NCBI GenBank assembly: GCA_936432065.2
Contig: OW386285.2
Location: 261,834,317-261,898,316 of the forward strand
Source: Rutpela maculata
Lineage: Eukaryota > Arthropoda > Insecta > Coleoptera > Cerambycidae
Length of the DNA: 64,000 bases
Direction of reading: 5' to 3'
In this document: one piece after another, positions 32,645 through 41,950 of the stretch
Layout of the letters: the number at the start of each line of letters is the position of its first letter
How positions within the stretch are numbered: the first letter of the stretch is position 1
Translations under genes and position numbers: made by a program
The notes under the pieces: generated by a model
Seen by the model: the letters and a program-made list of their open reading frames with translations, nothing else
Database searches by the model: none
What the model was told of the DNA's origin: nothing

Positions 32645-34043
32645 ATGCTCAAATGTCGATATTCTGTATTTGAAACAACAGGAGGTATGTTTTTTAATAG
32701 TATAGTATACTACACAGTAGCAACTAAGAAGGTCGAAATTTCCGTCAGGTATATGAAGGGAATTTACTACCTAGAAAATGATCAAAATATCGTACCCGCT
32801 GACGCCTATCCCGTTATCTTTGTGTCACGTAGAAAAAGTTATTTGCAAAACGGATAAATCCGTATTATTCAAGGTATTGGAAAAAGAAATTGAGAATATT
32901 AAGGATATGAACCCAAGTGATAGCTGTGATGTCATAATTTATTATGGATTTTTCATTTTCTATCAATTGAAAGATGTTCCTGGAACGTTCGAAAGAATTT
33001 CTCAAAAGCTACTCCAAATATTTACAATGAACCAAGCACGCATTGCAGTTATTGCATTCGATCGTTACTTTTTCCCATCCATCAAAGATAATGAGCACTT
33101 ATTAAGAGGAAGAGTGCAAGGCAACAGATTTACTATCAGTGGCCCAGAGCAGAAACGTCCTTCAAATTTCGCTAATGAATCGAGAAACATTTATATCAAG
33201 GATCATTAGGCAGAAGATTACATGGTACCTTTCTTCTCCGGAAAACTGTTTACATAAATTATGACTTGTGCTATAAATTCGAAGTAATCAATGGCAAGGT
33301 TGTGAAAACGGTTGTAGAAAATCTTTCTTATCCTTCACATGAAGGTTGTAGAAAATATTTCTTATCCTTCACATGAAGAAGGACAGCAAAATCCACGTGT
33401 GTCAACTAGATTTTGATGCTCGAGTCACAATAAGATGTTCCGACACAGATATAATGATAATCATGCACGGGAACACACCTGCCCTCCGAAGAAATTTACA
33501 TATATCAACGATACGTTGACGTTAATATAATATCTGAGAAATTAGGTCAGCAGTTGTGTCTAGCACTCCCAGGTTTTCACGCCTTAACCGGCTGTGACTT
33601 CAATCCAGCTTTTTATAGGAAAGGGAAAAAGAAACTGTTAGAATTATTACGGGAATGTCCGTCGTATATACAGGCTTTCATTGACATTTCTCAAAACTTG
33701 GAAGAGAATTTTACTATTTTGGAGGAATTTGTTTGTCATATGTACGGTTTTTGAAAGAATCAAGAATATTAATCTCGTACACGTAGCTACTTTCATGAAG
33801 GCGAATAATATTAATCAGGAAGAAGATGTCTTGAAGAATTTCGAAGGATCTATGTTACCTCCATGTAAGACAGAATTGAAACAGCATTTTTTGCGAACTT
33901 CTTACATTGCTCAATTGTGGAGTCATGCTCATGTTCATACGCCAAGTTTGTCATTGCCAACTGATTATGGATGGGAAGAACACGATGAGAAGTATATTTT
34001 CAAGTGGTTTCAAGGCGATCATTTACCCAAAATTGAAAATATA
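32645..34043 (+). pseudogene. Uncharacterised transposon-borne protein, C-terminal part (copy 2), candidate nuclease
   Basis: Plus strand, broken. 32700-32857 gives KVEISVRYMKGIYYLENDQN; 32778-33206 gives CDVIIYYGFFIFYQLKDVPG, IAVIAFDRYFFPSIKDN and ISGPEQKRPSNF, then a stop; further shifted frames give YPSHEEG and RCSDTDIMIIM; 33554-33754 gives LALPGFHALTGCDFNPAFYR then KGKKKLLELL; 33750-34043 gives NFEGSMLPPCKTELKQHFLR and YGWEEHDEKYIFKWF. The acidic motifs HEE(AD), SDTD and TGCD in this order, each after a hydrophobic strand, recall PIN/FEN-type nucleases; this is an inference, not a known assignment. A 40-bp tandem duplication at 33310-33390 hits the HEE motif. At least four frameshifts or stops. 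Confidence 0.72.
33308..33392 (+). repeat. Tandem duplication of about 40 bp inside the pseudogene
   Basis: GTTGTAGAAAATCTTTCTTA plus TCCTTCACATGAAG is followed at once by a second copy, GTTGTAGAAAATATTTCTTA plus TCCTTCACATGAAG. It duplicates the SYPSHEE stretch and shifts the frame. Confidence 0.93.
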
Positions 34044-35155
34044 TAGTCGGTGAGCCCTCCCTAGGTGTCCGTGCCACCCCCACCGATCCTTGGGGACAAT
34101 GTTTTTCATAAAGATTAAAGCCTAAGGAACAATTTAAGACATGTCTCCCCTAAGAAAAACTGGCTGTACTTTCAAAATGGCGGCCATATGTTAAAAAAAA
34201 CTGTTGCCAATGTAGTTTTTGTCATTTAACACAAAAACTAAAAAAGATGGACAAAAACTTTTTTCACAAAAAACAACGTGCATAAAATTTTCTACAATTT
34301 TGATCCTATACAATATTTTGATAGGAGTTACCATTTTCCAGATAAATGAGTCCAAAATTAAGAAAACATGGAAATACATTTATCGGTAAATCACTTAAAG
34401 GAAATAACTGTGACAATTATTGTAAGGCGTATAATATAACTTTATATTATTAACATAATAAAAAATAAAATAAACTGAAAAAAGTTAATAATAATAATAA
34501 TATTATAATTTGCGGACATTTATCTCGAAAACGGCAACAATGGTATCTGGAAAGTGGTAACTCCTATCCAAATATTGTATAGGAACAAAATTGTAGAAAA
34601 TTTTATGCACTTTGTTTTTGTGCAGAAAGTTTTTCTCCATCTTTTTAATTTTCGTGTTAAATGACAAAAACAATATTTGCAATTTTTTTTTAAACGGACG
34701 CCATTTTGAAAGTAGAGCCAGTTTTTTTGGGGGGACATGTCTTAAATTATTCCTTAGGCTTTAATCTTTATGAAAAACATTGTCCCCAAAGATTTGGGGG
34801 TGCACGGGCACTTAGGGTGGGCTCCCGTAGTATTACGTTTTATATTGAATTTTATATTTTATTTTAAGAGTTGAATCATTTATCTGGAAAATGGTAACTC
34901 CTATCCAAATATTGTATAGGAACAAAATTGTAAGAAATTTTATGCACTTTGTTTTTTGTGCAGAAAGTTTTTCTCCATCTTTTTAAATGACAAAAATAAT
35001 ATTTGCAAATTTTTGTTTTTTTTAACGGACGCTATTTTTAAAGTACAGCCAATTTTATTTTTTGAGGACATGTCCAAAATTGTTTCTTAGGCTTTAATCT
35101 TTATGAAAAACCTTGTCCCCAAGGATCGGGGGGGGGGGGGGGGTGCACGGGCACT
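34044..35155 (-). mobile_element. 1.1-kb inverted-repeat element, copy 2
   Basis: Same family as 13895-15022 but in the opposite direction: one unit (34050-34380), an ATT-rich centre (34480-34500), then two inverted units (34560-34835, 34870-35155). The left end reads GTGAGCCCTCCCTAGGTGTC; the right end stops at GTGCACGGGCACTTG, without the final GGGCTCCC block. A G16 run at about 35129-35144 marks the right end. It separates the pseudogene body from its acidic last exon. Confidence 0.85.
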
Positions 35156-35262
35156 TGTAATAATGATAGCGAGGAAATTCCAGGTATTCAATGCATATAA
35201 TCTTTTATTTCTACACGAATTCTCTTTTATTCACTTCAAAGATTTTCAATATTTTTCGGCAG

Positions 35263-35393
35263 ATATTTGTGAAGACGAAAATGAGAACGATGAATCTGAG
35301 GAAAATCTAGATTTGGAAGACCATTCAGATAGCACTTCCGAATAGGAAGATAATTTAGAATACAGCAGTGAGAGTGATTCAGATGAGAATTGA
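35263..35393 (+). pseudogene. Acidic C-terminal exon of the copy 2 transposon protein
   Basis: After a good acceptor (CAATATTTTTCGGCAG to 35262) the frame reads ICEDENENDESEENLDLEDH, SDSTSE, a stop, then EDNLEYSSESDSDEN and a second stop (35391-35393). A highly acidic tail at the C-terminus is what I recall for this family. If so, the 1.1-kb element sits in the last intron of the gene rather than in coding sequence. No donor was firmly identified at the left, so the exon joint is inferred. Confidence 0.55.
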
Positions 35394-35554
35394 TTTGTTT
35401 TATTCGTATTGAATGTGCCAATATAACAGAAATATTAAGATTTTTTATATTTACTCTCATTATTTAATCCTCACTATTCTCAATCAATGATTGCAATCTC
35501 TAAGTATTCTCTAATATGTATGTCTAATATTTCATACATATATGACTTTTTTTC

Positions 35555-36038
35555 AAGTCTCATACGTTATCTGGGGCATTAAAGATACCGTGTGCGGTGA
35601 GTACACTTAAAAGGCCTAGCTGACAGGTTTTGTTCTATGGTATTATCAGCTGACACTTTTTAATTGTTTTTTTTATATCGAAAAATATCATATAAATGAA
35701 TTTCAGCTTTGTTGAAATAACGAATTTTCACGTGTTTTTCATTCATATTGACTAGGGCAGCTGACAACCTTCGCTCCCTACCCTATGCAGCTGACATTAT
35801 TTTTTTTTCATTTATATTACATAAATAAACTATTTATAGTTTTGTAGCTTTGTTGGATTGACGAAAAAAAAACAAAATTATTTTACCAAATGCGCAGCCT
35901 CCCACGCTCTTCATCTTCACGGTCGCGTTAGCTGACACTTATTTTAATTGTTTTTCGAACGAAAACTAACATTAAAAAAGCAAGAAAGTCGTGTTGAAAT
36001 GACGCATAAAATATTGACGCTACCTCCCAGACTATTAT
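35555..36038 (-). repeat. Right TIR with five mirrored AGCTGA sites
   Basis: AGCTGA begins at 35618, 35648, 35759, 35789 and 35930; distances 30, 111, 30 and 141 bp mirror the left TIR (30, 110, 30, 139). Sequence between the sites is only moderately conserved. Confidence 0.85.
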
Positions 36039-36383
36039 ACTATAGTGAAGAGGGATTGTTACAATAGCATTTTTACTGGAACTTGTTCTACACATTATAG
36101 GAAGGATAGCAAAATGTTTTGAGATAAATCCGAGATCCGGAAAGAAAATAATTTTCAAAATAAGATTTTTTTCATTGTGAAAACAATTAAGATTTTCCAT
36201 TTTTAGAGAACCGATACTAATTTAAATAATATTGCATAAGTACAAGTCCCACGATAACATTCTTTTTTTTTAGAATATGGGTTTTTACTTACTCTTTAGT
36301 GGCATGGACAAAAAAAAATGAAAATCCATTAAAACCATGTTTTCATTTGTTTTAATTTTTTAAGACATTTTTTGTTTTTTCAG

Positions 36384-36620
36384 AAAATTTTAGCAGGTAG
36401 TCTCCAAACCCTGATACCCATACCTATAAATGAACCCAATCGATTAGTTAAGGCGAAATCTGAAACATCTATAGCTTCAAGCATGGCTAGTGAGGCCACA
36501 GCCAGTAGATCCAGATCCTTAGAATTAATAGCCGGACTGCCAATGTGGAGCGATGAACCCACTGTCGTAGAATTAAACAAAGGAGATCATGGACTTGGTT
36601 TTTCTGTTTTGGATTATCAG
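36384..36620 (+). CDS. Patj: Multi-PDZ scaffold (PATJ/MPDZ-like), exon 4: linker and start of the next PDZ
   Basis: Exon of 237 bp (79 codons), acceptor TTTTTTGTTTTTTCAG (to 36383), donor GTGGGT (36621). The first 45 codons are a linker with a Ser/Ala-rich run (SETSIASSMASEATASRSRS). Then GLPMWSDEPTVVELNKGDHG and LGFSVLDYQ follow; GLGF is the carboxylate-binding loop of the next PDZ, and the domain is cut after DYQ. Vertebrate MPDZ/PATJ has a closely similar MW...IE.EKG..GLGFSILDYQ start from memory, which supports orthology. The next exon was not found in the remaining 27 kb and is presumably beyond the window. Confidence 0.9.
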
Positions 36621-37267
36621 GTGGGTAACAGTCTTATCCAGAGTAAAATATTTCTTTACCTTCTTCAGTAGGTCAGGGACCACCATTATTATTAACTATC
36701 ACGGATACAATTTTAACTAATAGTGGACTCAAAATATATTTCCAGTGGAATTTTTTTGCAGTTTTTAATTTGTTTTAAGTAGATAATAAGTGTAATGAGA
36801 AGTTTTGGATTAAATCTGTACATTGCCTCGTATACAGTTTAAACAATTTATGTTGCAAAATTAAAATTTTTGCTACATTAATTATTATCTCCAGTCCTAG
36901 TAATTGCATCGAAAACCCTTTTACCCGGTCGTATTCAAGGGGGCAATGGGGGTAGTTACCCCCATTACCCCCTGAATACCCCGCCCAAAACTAAGTAAAA
37001 TATTTTAAAAATAAAAAAAAATCATTCAGAAAATAAAAATTTAAATTGTCGCTCTAGTACACCGCTTAGCTCACATGGCATTGCCCCCCCCCAGAAAAAC
37101 TCCCTGGAAATGCCCTTGTTGTATAATTTACTAAATATCATATAATAATGCATACATTTTAAACAAAGTAGGTGAGACTTTTATTGAACCCTTCTGTAAT
37201 ATTTTAGAGCAACATATTTATTTAAATGGCCATAAATCAAACAGATTTAAAAAATTCAATGACTTAT
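36621..37267. other. Intron sequence with one short G/C palindrome
   Basis: Start of the intron that runs to the window end. At about 36950-36975 AATGGGGGTAGTTACCCCCATT is a near-perfect palindrome. No gene recognised. Confidence 0.6.
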
Positions 37268-37461
37268 TACTTCCATATACAGTGGAAGTAAGTAAATTTA
37301 TTGTCCAAATAGGCTTACATTGTCATGAAAAGTCGAGATTTTTTAATTTGAACAAAAAAAAATTCTGTCTGTAGATCTGTCGGCATGTCTGTAACTTTTT
37401 TATGCGCAAAGAACTAGATTATATTTTGATCTTATTCCGTTGAGGGGTTGGGGGTAAATAG

Positions 37462-37847
37462 TGTGGCGTGCTGACACCCTTTTTGTAAACACCTTGTATC
37501 GGGGGTTCGGAAATTATAACACCAGGGTAACACTAAACACTAATTTATTAACTTACTAATTACAATAAATAATTACCTCACTGATATACTACTAATTACT
37601 ACTTGATCACTTTACTCTCTTCTGATCTTACGGACTTGCTATCCAAACTTAAACTGTTACTCTGCTTTACTCCATGCTTTATATACCTAAAGATGGCAGA
37701 TCTGGATGTTTCTGTGGTGACGTCACCATTCTCCAGATCACTCTAGAGCTTTTAGTAGGTTCTTTTTCTAGTAGGTGCAAATTTACAGAAAGACATCCGA
37801 ACTAACTGAGTTCTGTGCCTACACTCTAGGGGTTGCAACATATTATA
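37462..37847 (-). repeat. Gypsy 3' LTR
   Basis: 386 bp, about 26 bp longer than its partner, mainly through an insertion TTCTTTTTCTAGTAGG-type duplication near 37760 and CTGACACC at the end. On the minus strand it is preceded by the purine tract AAGGAGGGGGCAG (37848-37860), the expected polypurine tract. Confidence 0.92.
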
Positions 37848-37858
37848 CTGCCCCCTCC

Positions 37859-38713
37859 TTAAGCCTGAACGTCCCGGTCAGGAAATTCAATCTCCTTCAC
37901 ATACTTCGCCAGGCTATCCAAGTGTACGATTTTCATCTTTGACTTTTTACTTCTTTGAATCCGATACACAACGTCATTGATTCGTGTGATGACTGAATAT
38001 GGCCCTTCCCAAGGAGGCTGAAGCTTCGGGATTCTTTCCGCTGTGGGTTGTACAGCCAAACCCGATCTCCCACCTTGAATCCTCCTGTACTGGCATTCCG
38101 ATCAAAACGAGCTTTCATTCAGTCGCTAGCCTTGGTGATCTGCTCTTGGATATTCTTCGGCTGTCCTCGACTTTCATTCACATAGTTGTTCCCGGAAAAC
38201 GGATTCCCATTGGCAGCACAATTCTTACATTTGCGACACCAAGCCTCCACATCCTGGCGACTATTGACCCAATAGAATCGTTCTCGTACTTTACTCAACG
38301 TCTTGTTTCTGCCAAGGTGTCGTTTCATTATGCGCTGCCTGGAGTACTTCTGGTACACGACACCTGGGAATCACCAGACGCATGGCAACCTGCTTCCCAT
38401 CCGGGCTTTCCCATGCTCTCCTCAACAGCCCATCTACGATGTGAAGTGAATCCCATTGTGACCATAAAGCCTTCAGCCCCACTCCTTTGTCTGAAACAGC
38501 CTTCCACGCTGGACGTGTTCCCTCTTCTTTTGCTCTCAACATGGGTCCAACTTCTACATCGCTCAATTGTTCTTGCCTTAAAACTTGCTTTGTCCAATTC
38601 TCTGGAATCTCTTTCCTTTCGTTTACACAGCCTTGTGATAGTAGACTACTTGGGATTCTTCGAAGCTGGCAAACCTTTATTTCTCTGGGAGCATCGCTTT
38701 CACTAGCCAGCAC
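37859..38713 (-). pseudogene. Gypsy integrase remnants: zinc-binding and C-terminal domains
   Basis: Minus strand. 38713-38291 holds the end of the RNase H/integrase linker (PENWTKQVLRQEQLSDVEVG; LWSQWDSLHIVDGLLRR). 38358-38119 gives HLGRNKTLSKVRERFYW and WCRKCKNCAANGNP, the HHCC zinc domain of integrases. The catalytic DDE core is missing: the next recognisable part, 38118-37859, is the C-terminal region (FKVGDRVWLYNPQRK, PPWEGPYSVITRINDVVYRI, KIVHLDSLAKYV). One or two frameshifts. Confidence 0.88.
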
Positions 38714-38899
38714 CGCCCCAGTGGCATGTACCCCCTCCGGGTTCCACTGTTGACAATCTCGTCTTACATGGCCTAGTTTTCCGCAACTATAACACTCGGC
38801 TTCTCACTGCTTGGTTGCTTGCTTTGTTTCCCTGAAGAACTCTCCAGCAATTACTTTACCATTTTGTGCAAGTCTGTCAGTAAAGTCTCCAGATTCTTT

Positions 38900-40161
38900 T
38901 TGTCCCAATACGACTCTTCGACCACTGCGGCATTCACCTTCTCAGGGCTTCGCTGTCAACAATTTCGTTTAATATGCCCTAATTTGCCGCAGTGATAGCA
39001 TCGAATACCCCCACTTGGCTTTTCGCTACTTTGTGGTTTGTCTTGCTTCTCAGAAGATTCATCTTTTTGTGCATGTCTGTCAGTTCGCTGCTACTTTGGT
39101 GTCGTGTTAACCTGAGAGCCCGGTTGACTTCATCCCTTATGCCATCCAGAAAGGCCCCCATTGTTAACTGTTCTTGAAATTCTCTTGGGGCACTCGGATA
39201 TGCCAGGTGTGCCAGTCTCTCTAACGCAGCTTCAAATTCTCGTAAGCTTTCCCCAGCCTTTTGTGTCCGTGATTTCAGCTGAGCCTGGTATACTTGGGCG
39301 AGGTGTTGATCGCCATATCTTAAGTCCAATGCAGCTTCCAAAACTTTGAAGTCTTTTGTTTCTCTACTGGGATTGTCTGAAGTAACTCTGAGGCCTGGCC
39401 CCTTAACGCCAGAACTAATGCCATAGCCTTTTCCTCGTTATCCCAGTTATTCCCAGATGCTGTTGCCTCGAATTGTCTCTTGTATGTTGTCCATGAGCTT
39501 TGGCCGTCAAACGAGGGAGGTTTTAGTCGAGAACCTGATGATGTTACCAGCTGCCCTCCTTTCTCTCTCAGCTGTCGTTTAAGGCGCTGTACTTCTGCTT
39601 CGACCTCACTCATCTTTTCTTCAAAGTTATTTACTTTCTCTTCGACCTTGTTTATCTCTTCTTTGACTTCACTCTTCAATTCTTCATTGGCGGAAATTAT
39701 TGCGTCCTGCTGTATTTTGATTTGCTCATTTAGAATTTTCCTTAATTCTTCCTGGCGTCTTTCTTGTTCTTCTTTCTCTCTTGCTGTCGTATTTTCAGAT
39801 CTTCCATCATTTTTCTTAGTTCGGCTTTTTCTTCTTTACGTCGTCTTTCTTGTTTCTCTTTCTCCTCTTGACGTCGTCTTTCTTGTTGTTCTTTCTCTTC
39901 TTGGCGTCTTATTTCCAGATCTTCCATAATTTTCTTCAATTCGTCTATTTCCTCTTGTCGTCTTCTTTCTTGCTCTTCTTTTTCTTCTTGACGTCGCTTT
40001 TCTTTTTTGTCTCTTTCTTCTTGACGCCGTTTTTCTCCCTCTTGACGTCTTCTTTCTTGCTCTTCTTTTTCTTCTCGTGGCTGCTCCATCATCCTCGTAA
40101 ACTCGGCTAGCATGTCCTGTATTTGTTTCTCTGCTGCCATGCTTCTTGTTTCTATAGGCAT
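38900..40161 (-). pseudogene. Gypsy Gag with a long charged coiled coil
   Basis: Minus strand. The start MPIETRSMAAEKQIQDM (40161) opens a repeated EERRRQEEKEEQE coiled coil of about 110 residues, then after a frame change EEINKVEEKVNNFEEKMSEV, SGSRLKPPSFDGQSSWTTYK (the usual start of the Gypsy capsid region), a stop near 39320, and in the next frame LDLRYGDQHLAQVYQAQLKS and GESLREFEAALERLAHLAYP. A zinc-knuckle CYHCGKLGHIKRNC can be read near 39000-38960. Two disruptions are visible. Confidence 0.88.
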
Positions 40162-40518
40162 AAGATTATGTTAAAATAAAATAAATTTAACTATCACATC
40201 AATATCGATAATAGAACTTTCCAGAAAAATCTCGAAACAGCACGAAAATGTCTTATCCAGAGCCTTTTGTCACTATTCAGTTCAGAGAATTTAATAATCT
40301 CCACTAATGTCCAAATAGAAAAGTTCTAGAAATTTTCACGCACTAACACAAATGAGTCTTTTTCAGTGTCTCTATCACTTTCCCGAAAACGCACTTTTTC
40401 ACAGTTTTGAGTCCAAAAATAGTCCTTAAACAATGTCCCGTAAGTCAGTTCTCAGTGTCACCACTAATTCCCGAGAAGAACACTGTAGAAACCTTCTCAA
40501 ACAGTCCAGAAGTATTCT

Positions 40519-40545
40519 GTTATAATTCCGCTTCTGACACCAATT
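40519..40545 (-). promoter_or_regulatory. Primer-binding-site region after the 5' LTR
   Basis: Directly downstream of the 5' LTR end (CACA) on the minus strand stands AATTGGTGTCAGAAGCGGAA. TGGTGTCAGAAGCGG has the TGG start expected for annealing to the CCA end of a tRNA primer. The tRNA was not identified. Confidence 0.6.
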
Positions 40546-40905
40546 TGTGACGTGCCTTTTTGTAAAGACCCTGTATCGAGGGTTCCGAAATTATAACACC
40601 AGGGTAACACTAAACACTAATTTATTAACTTACCAATTACAATAAATAATTACTTCACTGATATACTACTAATCACTAATCACTTTACTCTCTTCTGATC
40701 TTACGGACTTGCTATCCAAACTTAAACTGTTCACTCTGCTTGACTCCATGCTTTATATACCTAAAGATGACAGATCACGATGTTTCTGTGAAGACGTCAC
40801 CATTCTCCAGATCACTCTAAAGCTTCTAGTAGGTGCAAATCTACAGAAAGACATCCGAACTAATTGAGTTCTGTGCCTACATTCTAGAGGTTGCAACATA
40901 TTACA
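40546..40905 (-). repeat. Gypsy 5' LTR
   Basis: 360 bp, ends TGTGACG and TATTACA on the plus strand. Differences from the other LTR are roughly 5-8 percent by eye, so the insertion is not very recent. TATATA at about 40755 (CTTTATATACC) may be the promoter TATA box, read on the minus strand. Confidence 0.92.
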
Positions 40906-41195
40906 ATAGGTAAATCAAGCAAGTAAGAGTCCATAAAATTGATATTTAGTATGTATCGTAAGAGATATATAAATCAGTAAATAAATAATAAATAAATAAA
41001 CACTTTATTTGCCCAACAGGTACAACCCAATTATAGGGCAAAAGTTATACACAAAATTGAATCAACAAAAATTATCAATTAATTGTCAATTAAAGAATTG
41101 TATGATTTATTTTTAAAGAGGAACGTAGAATTAAATTGAAACATGAAACTTAAAACTTAAAAATAAAAGCTAATAATAGAAAAACATCTACATCT

Positions 41196-41891
41196 ACAGC
41201 GTGTCCTCCGATTGAGTTCGCTATAGGTGAAATGGACAAAAAATTCGAATTTTTTTTTTCATATTCTGCTTATATAAAAAGTAATTTTGGGTGTATTTTT
41301 GTTTTTTTTTAATCATGTAGGCCATGGCAGTTAAGCAAAAACGAATTTCATGCTAGGTAAAGTACCTTCTCTGTAAAAGATACAGCAAAATATCATTAAG
41401 GAAAGTTATTCAGATTAAAAAGTTATATATATGCAAAATTTCAAGAACATACGCCTACTTTGATGATTTTTATTTTTTAAATACAATTGCATTTTACCTT
41501 GCATTTTACGAAAAAAAAAAAATGTTGCCGGTATACTAAATTGTTTACTCCATTATGTACTAAATCAAACTTTTTTTTTCGTAAAATACAATTATATTGA
41601 AAAAATCAAAATCATCAAAGTAGGCGTATGTTCTTGAAATTTTGTATAGGACTATAACTCTTTAATCTGAATCTTAATCTAAACTTTCCTTAATGACGTA
41701 GAAAAGGTGCTTTACCTAACATGAAATTCATTTTTGCTTAACTGTCATGGCCTACATGATTTAAAAAAAACAAAAGTACACCCAAAATTACTTTTTAGGT
41801 AAGCAGGGGTGAACCTCCAAATATGAAAAAAAAAATTCAAAAATTTTTTGTCCATTTCACCTATACCGAACTCAATCGGAGGACACGCTGT
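41196..41891. mobile_element. Inverted-repeat MITE with ACAGCGTGTCC ends
   Basis: ACAGCGTGTCCTCCGATTGA (41196) and its inverse TCAATCGGAGGACACGCTGT (to 41891). The arms pair along nearly the whole length: GGTGAAATGGACAAAAAATT, GCCATGGCAGTTAAGCAAAA and GAACATACGCCTACTTTGAT all have inverses. There is almost no loop (centre about 41540). The ACAG(C/G)GTGTCC end resembles mariner-type ends, but no TA duplication is visible. Confidence 0.88.
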
Positions 41892-41950
41892 TTACATTAA
41901 TTATTTACTTATACACGCATATATATTTTCTTAGTAAAAAAATATATATA

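Larger units (their letters stand above)
31963..36038. mobile_element. 4.1-kb transposon with long TIRs and mirrored TCAGCT sites
   Basis: TIRs at about 31963-32450 and 35555-36038 pair in GGGAGATAGCGTCAA / inverse, AATTCGTTATTTCAACAAAG / inverse, and GGCCTTTTAAGTGTAC / inverse. Between them is a plus-strand gene (32645-35393) of the same protein family as in the 8.6-kb transposon, broken by frameshifts and by a 1.1-kb inverted-repeat element (34044-35155). It lies wholly in the intron between exons 3 and 4 of the PDZ gene, in sense orientation. Its TIRs are unlike those of the 8.6-kb element. Net length without the insert is about 3.0 kb. Confidence 0.78.
37462..40905 (-). mobile_element. 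Ty3/Gypsy LTR retrotransposon, internally deleted
   Basis: Minus strand, 3.44 kb. LTRs at 37462-37847 and 40546-40905 share most of their sequence (GGGTAACACTAAACACTAAT, CTTACGGACTTGCTATCCAA, CAGAAAGACATCCGAACTAA). The 4-bp target duplication ATAG stands at 37458-37461 and 40906-40909. Element ends TGTAATATG...CACA. Gag and the outer parts of integrase remain; protease, reverse transcriptase, RNase H and the integrase catalytic core are gone, so it is a non-autonomous deletion derivative, although gag could have been active. Confidence 0.93.
37268..40965 (+). mobile_element. Family A copy split by the Gypsy element
   Basis: Left piece 37268-37461 (ACTTCCATATACAGTGGAAG on), right piece 40906-40965 (ATAGGTAAATCAAGCAAGTA). 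Joining the two across the retrotransposon gives the family order GGGTAAATAG-GTAAATCAAGC. The rest of the family's 3' part is missing. Confidence 0.85.

Noticed and set aside
37999..38706. 235-codon plus-strand frame
   Set aside because: It overlaps the minus-strand Gypsy integrase remnants, whose motifs are clear; the plus frame resembles nothing.
39480..40110. Plus-strand hydrophobic frames (FLLLTSSFLLFFLF)
   Set aside because: Complement of the EER/RRQEEKE coiled coil of Gag; reversed glutamate and arginine codons give Leu, Phe and Ser.
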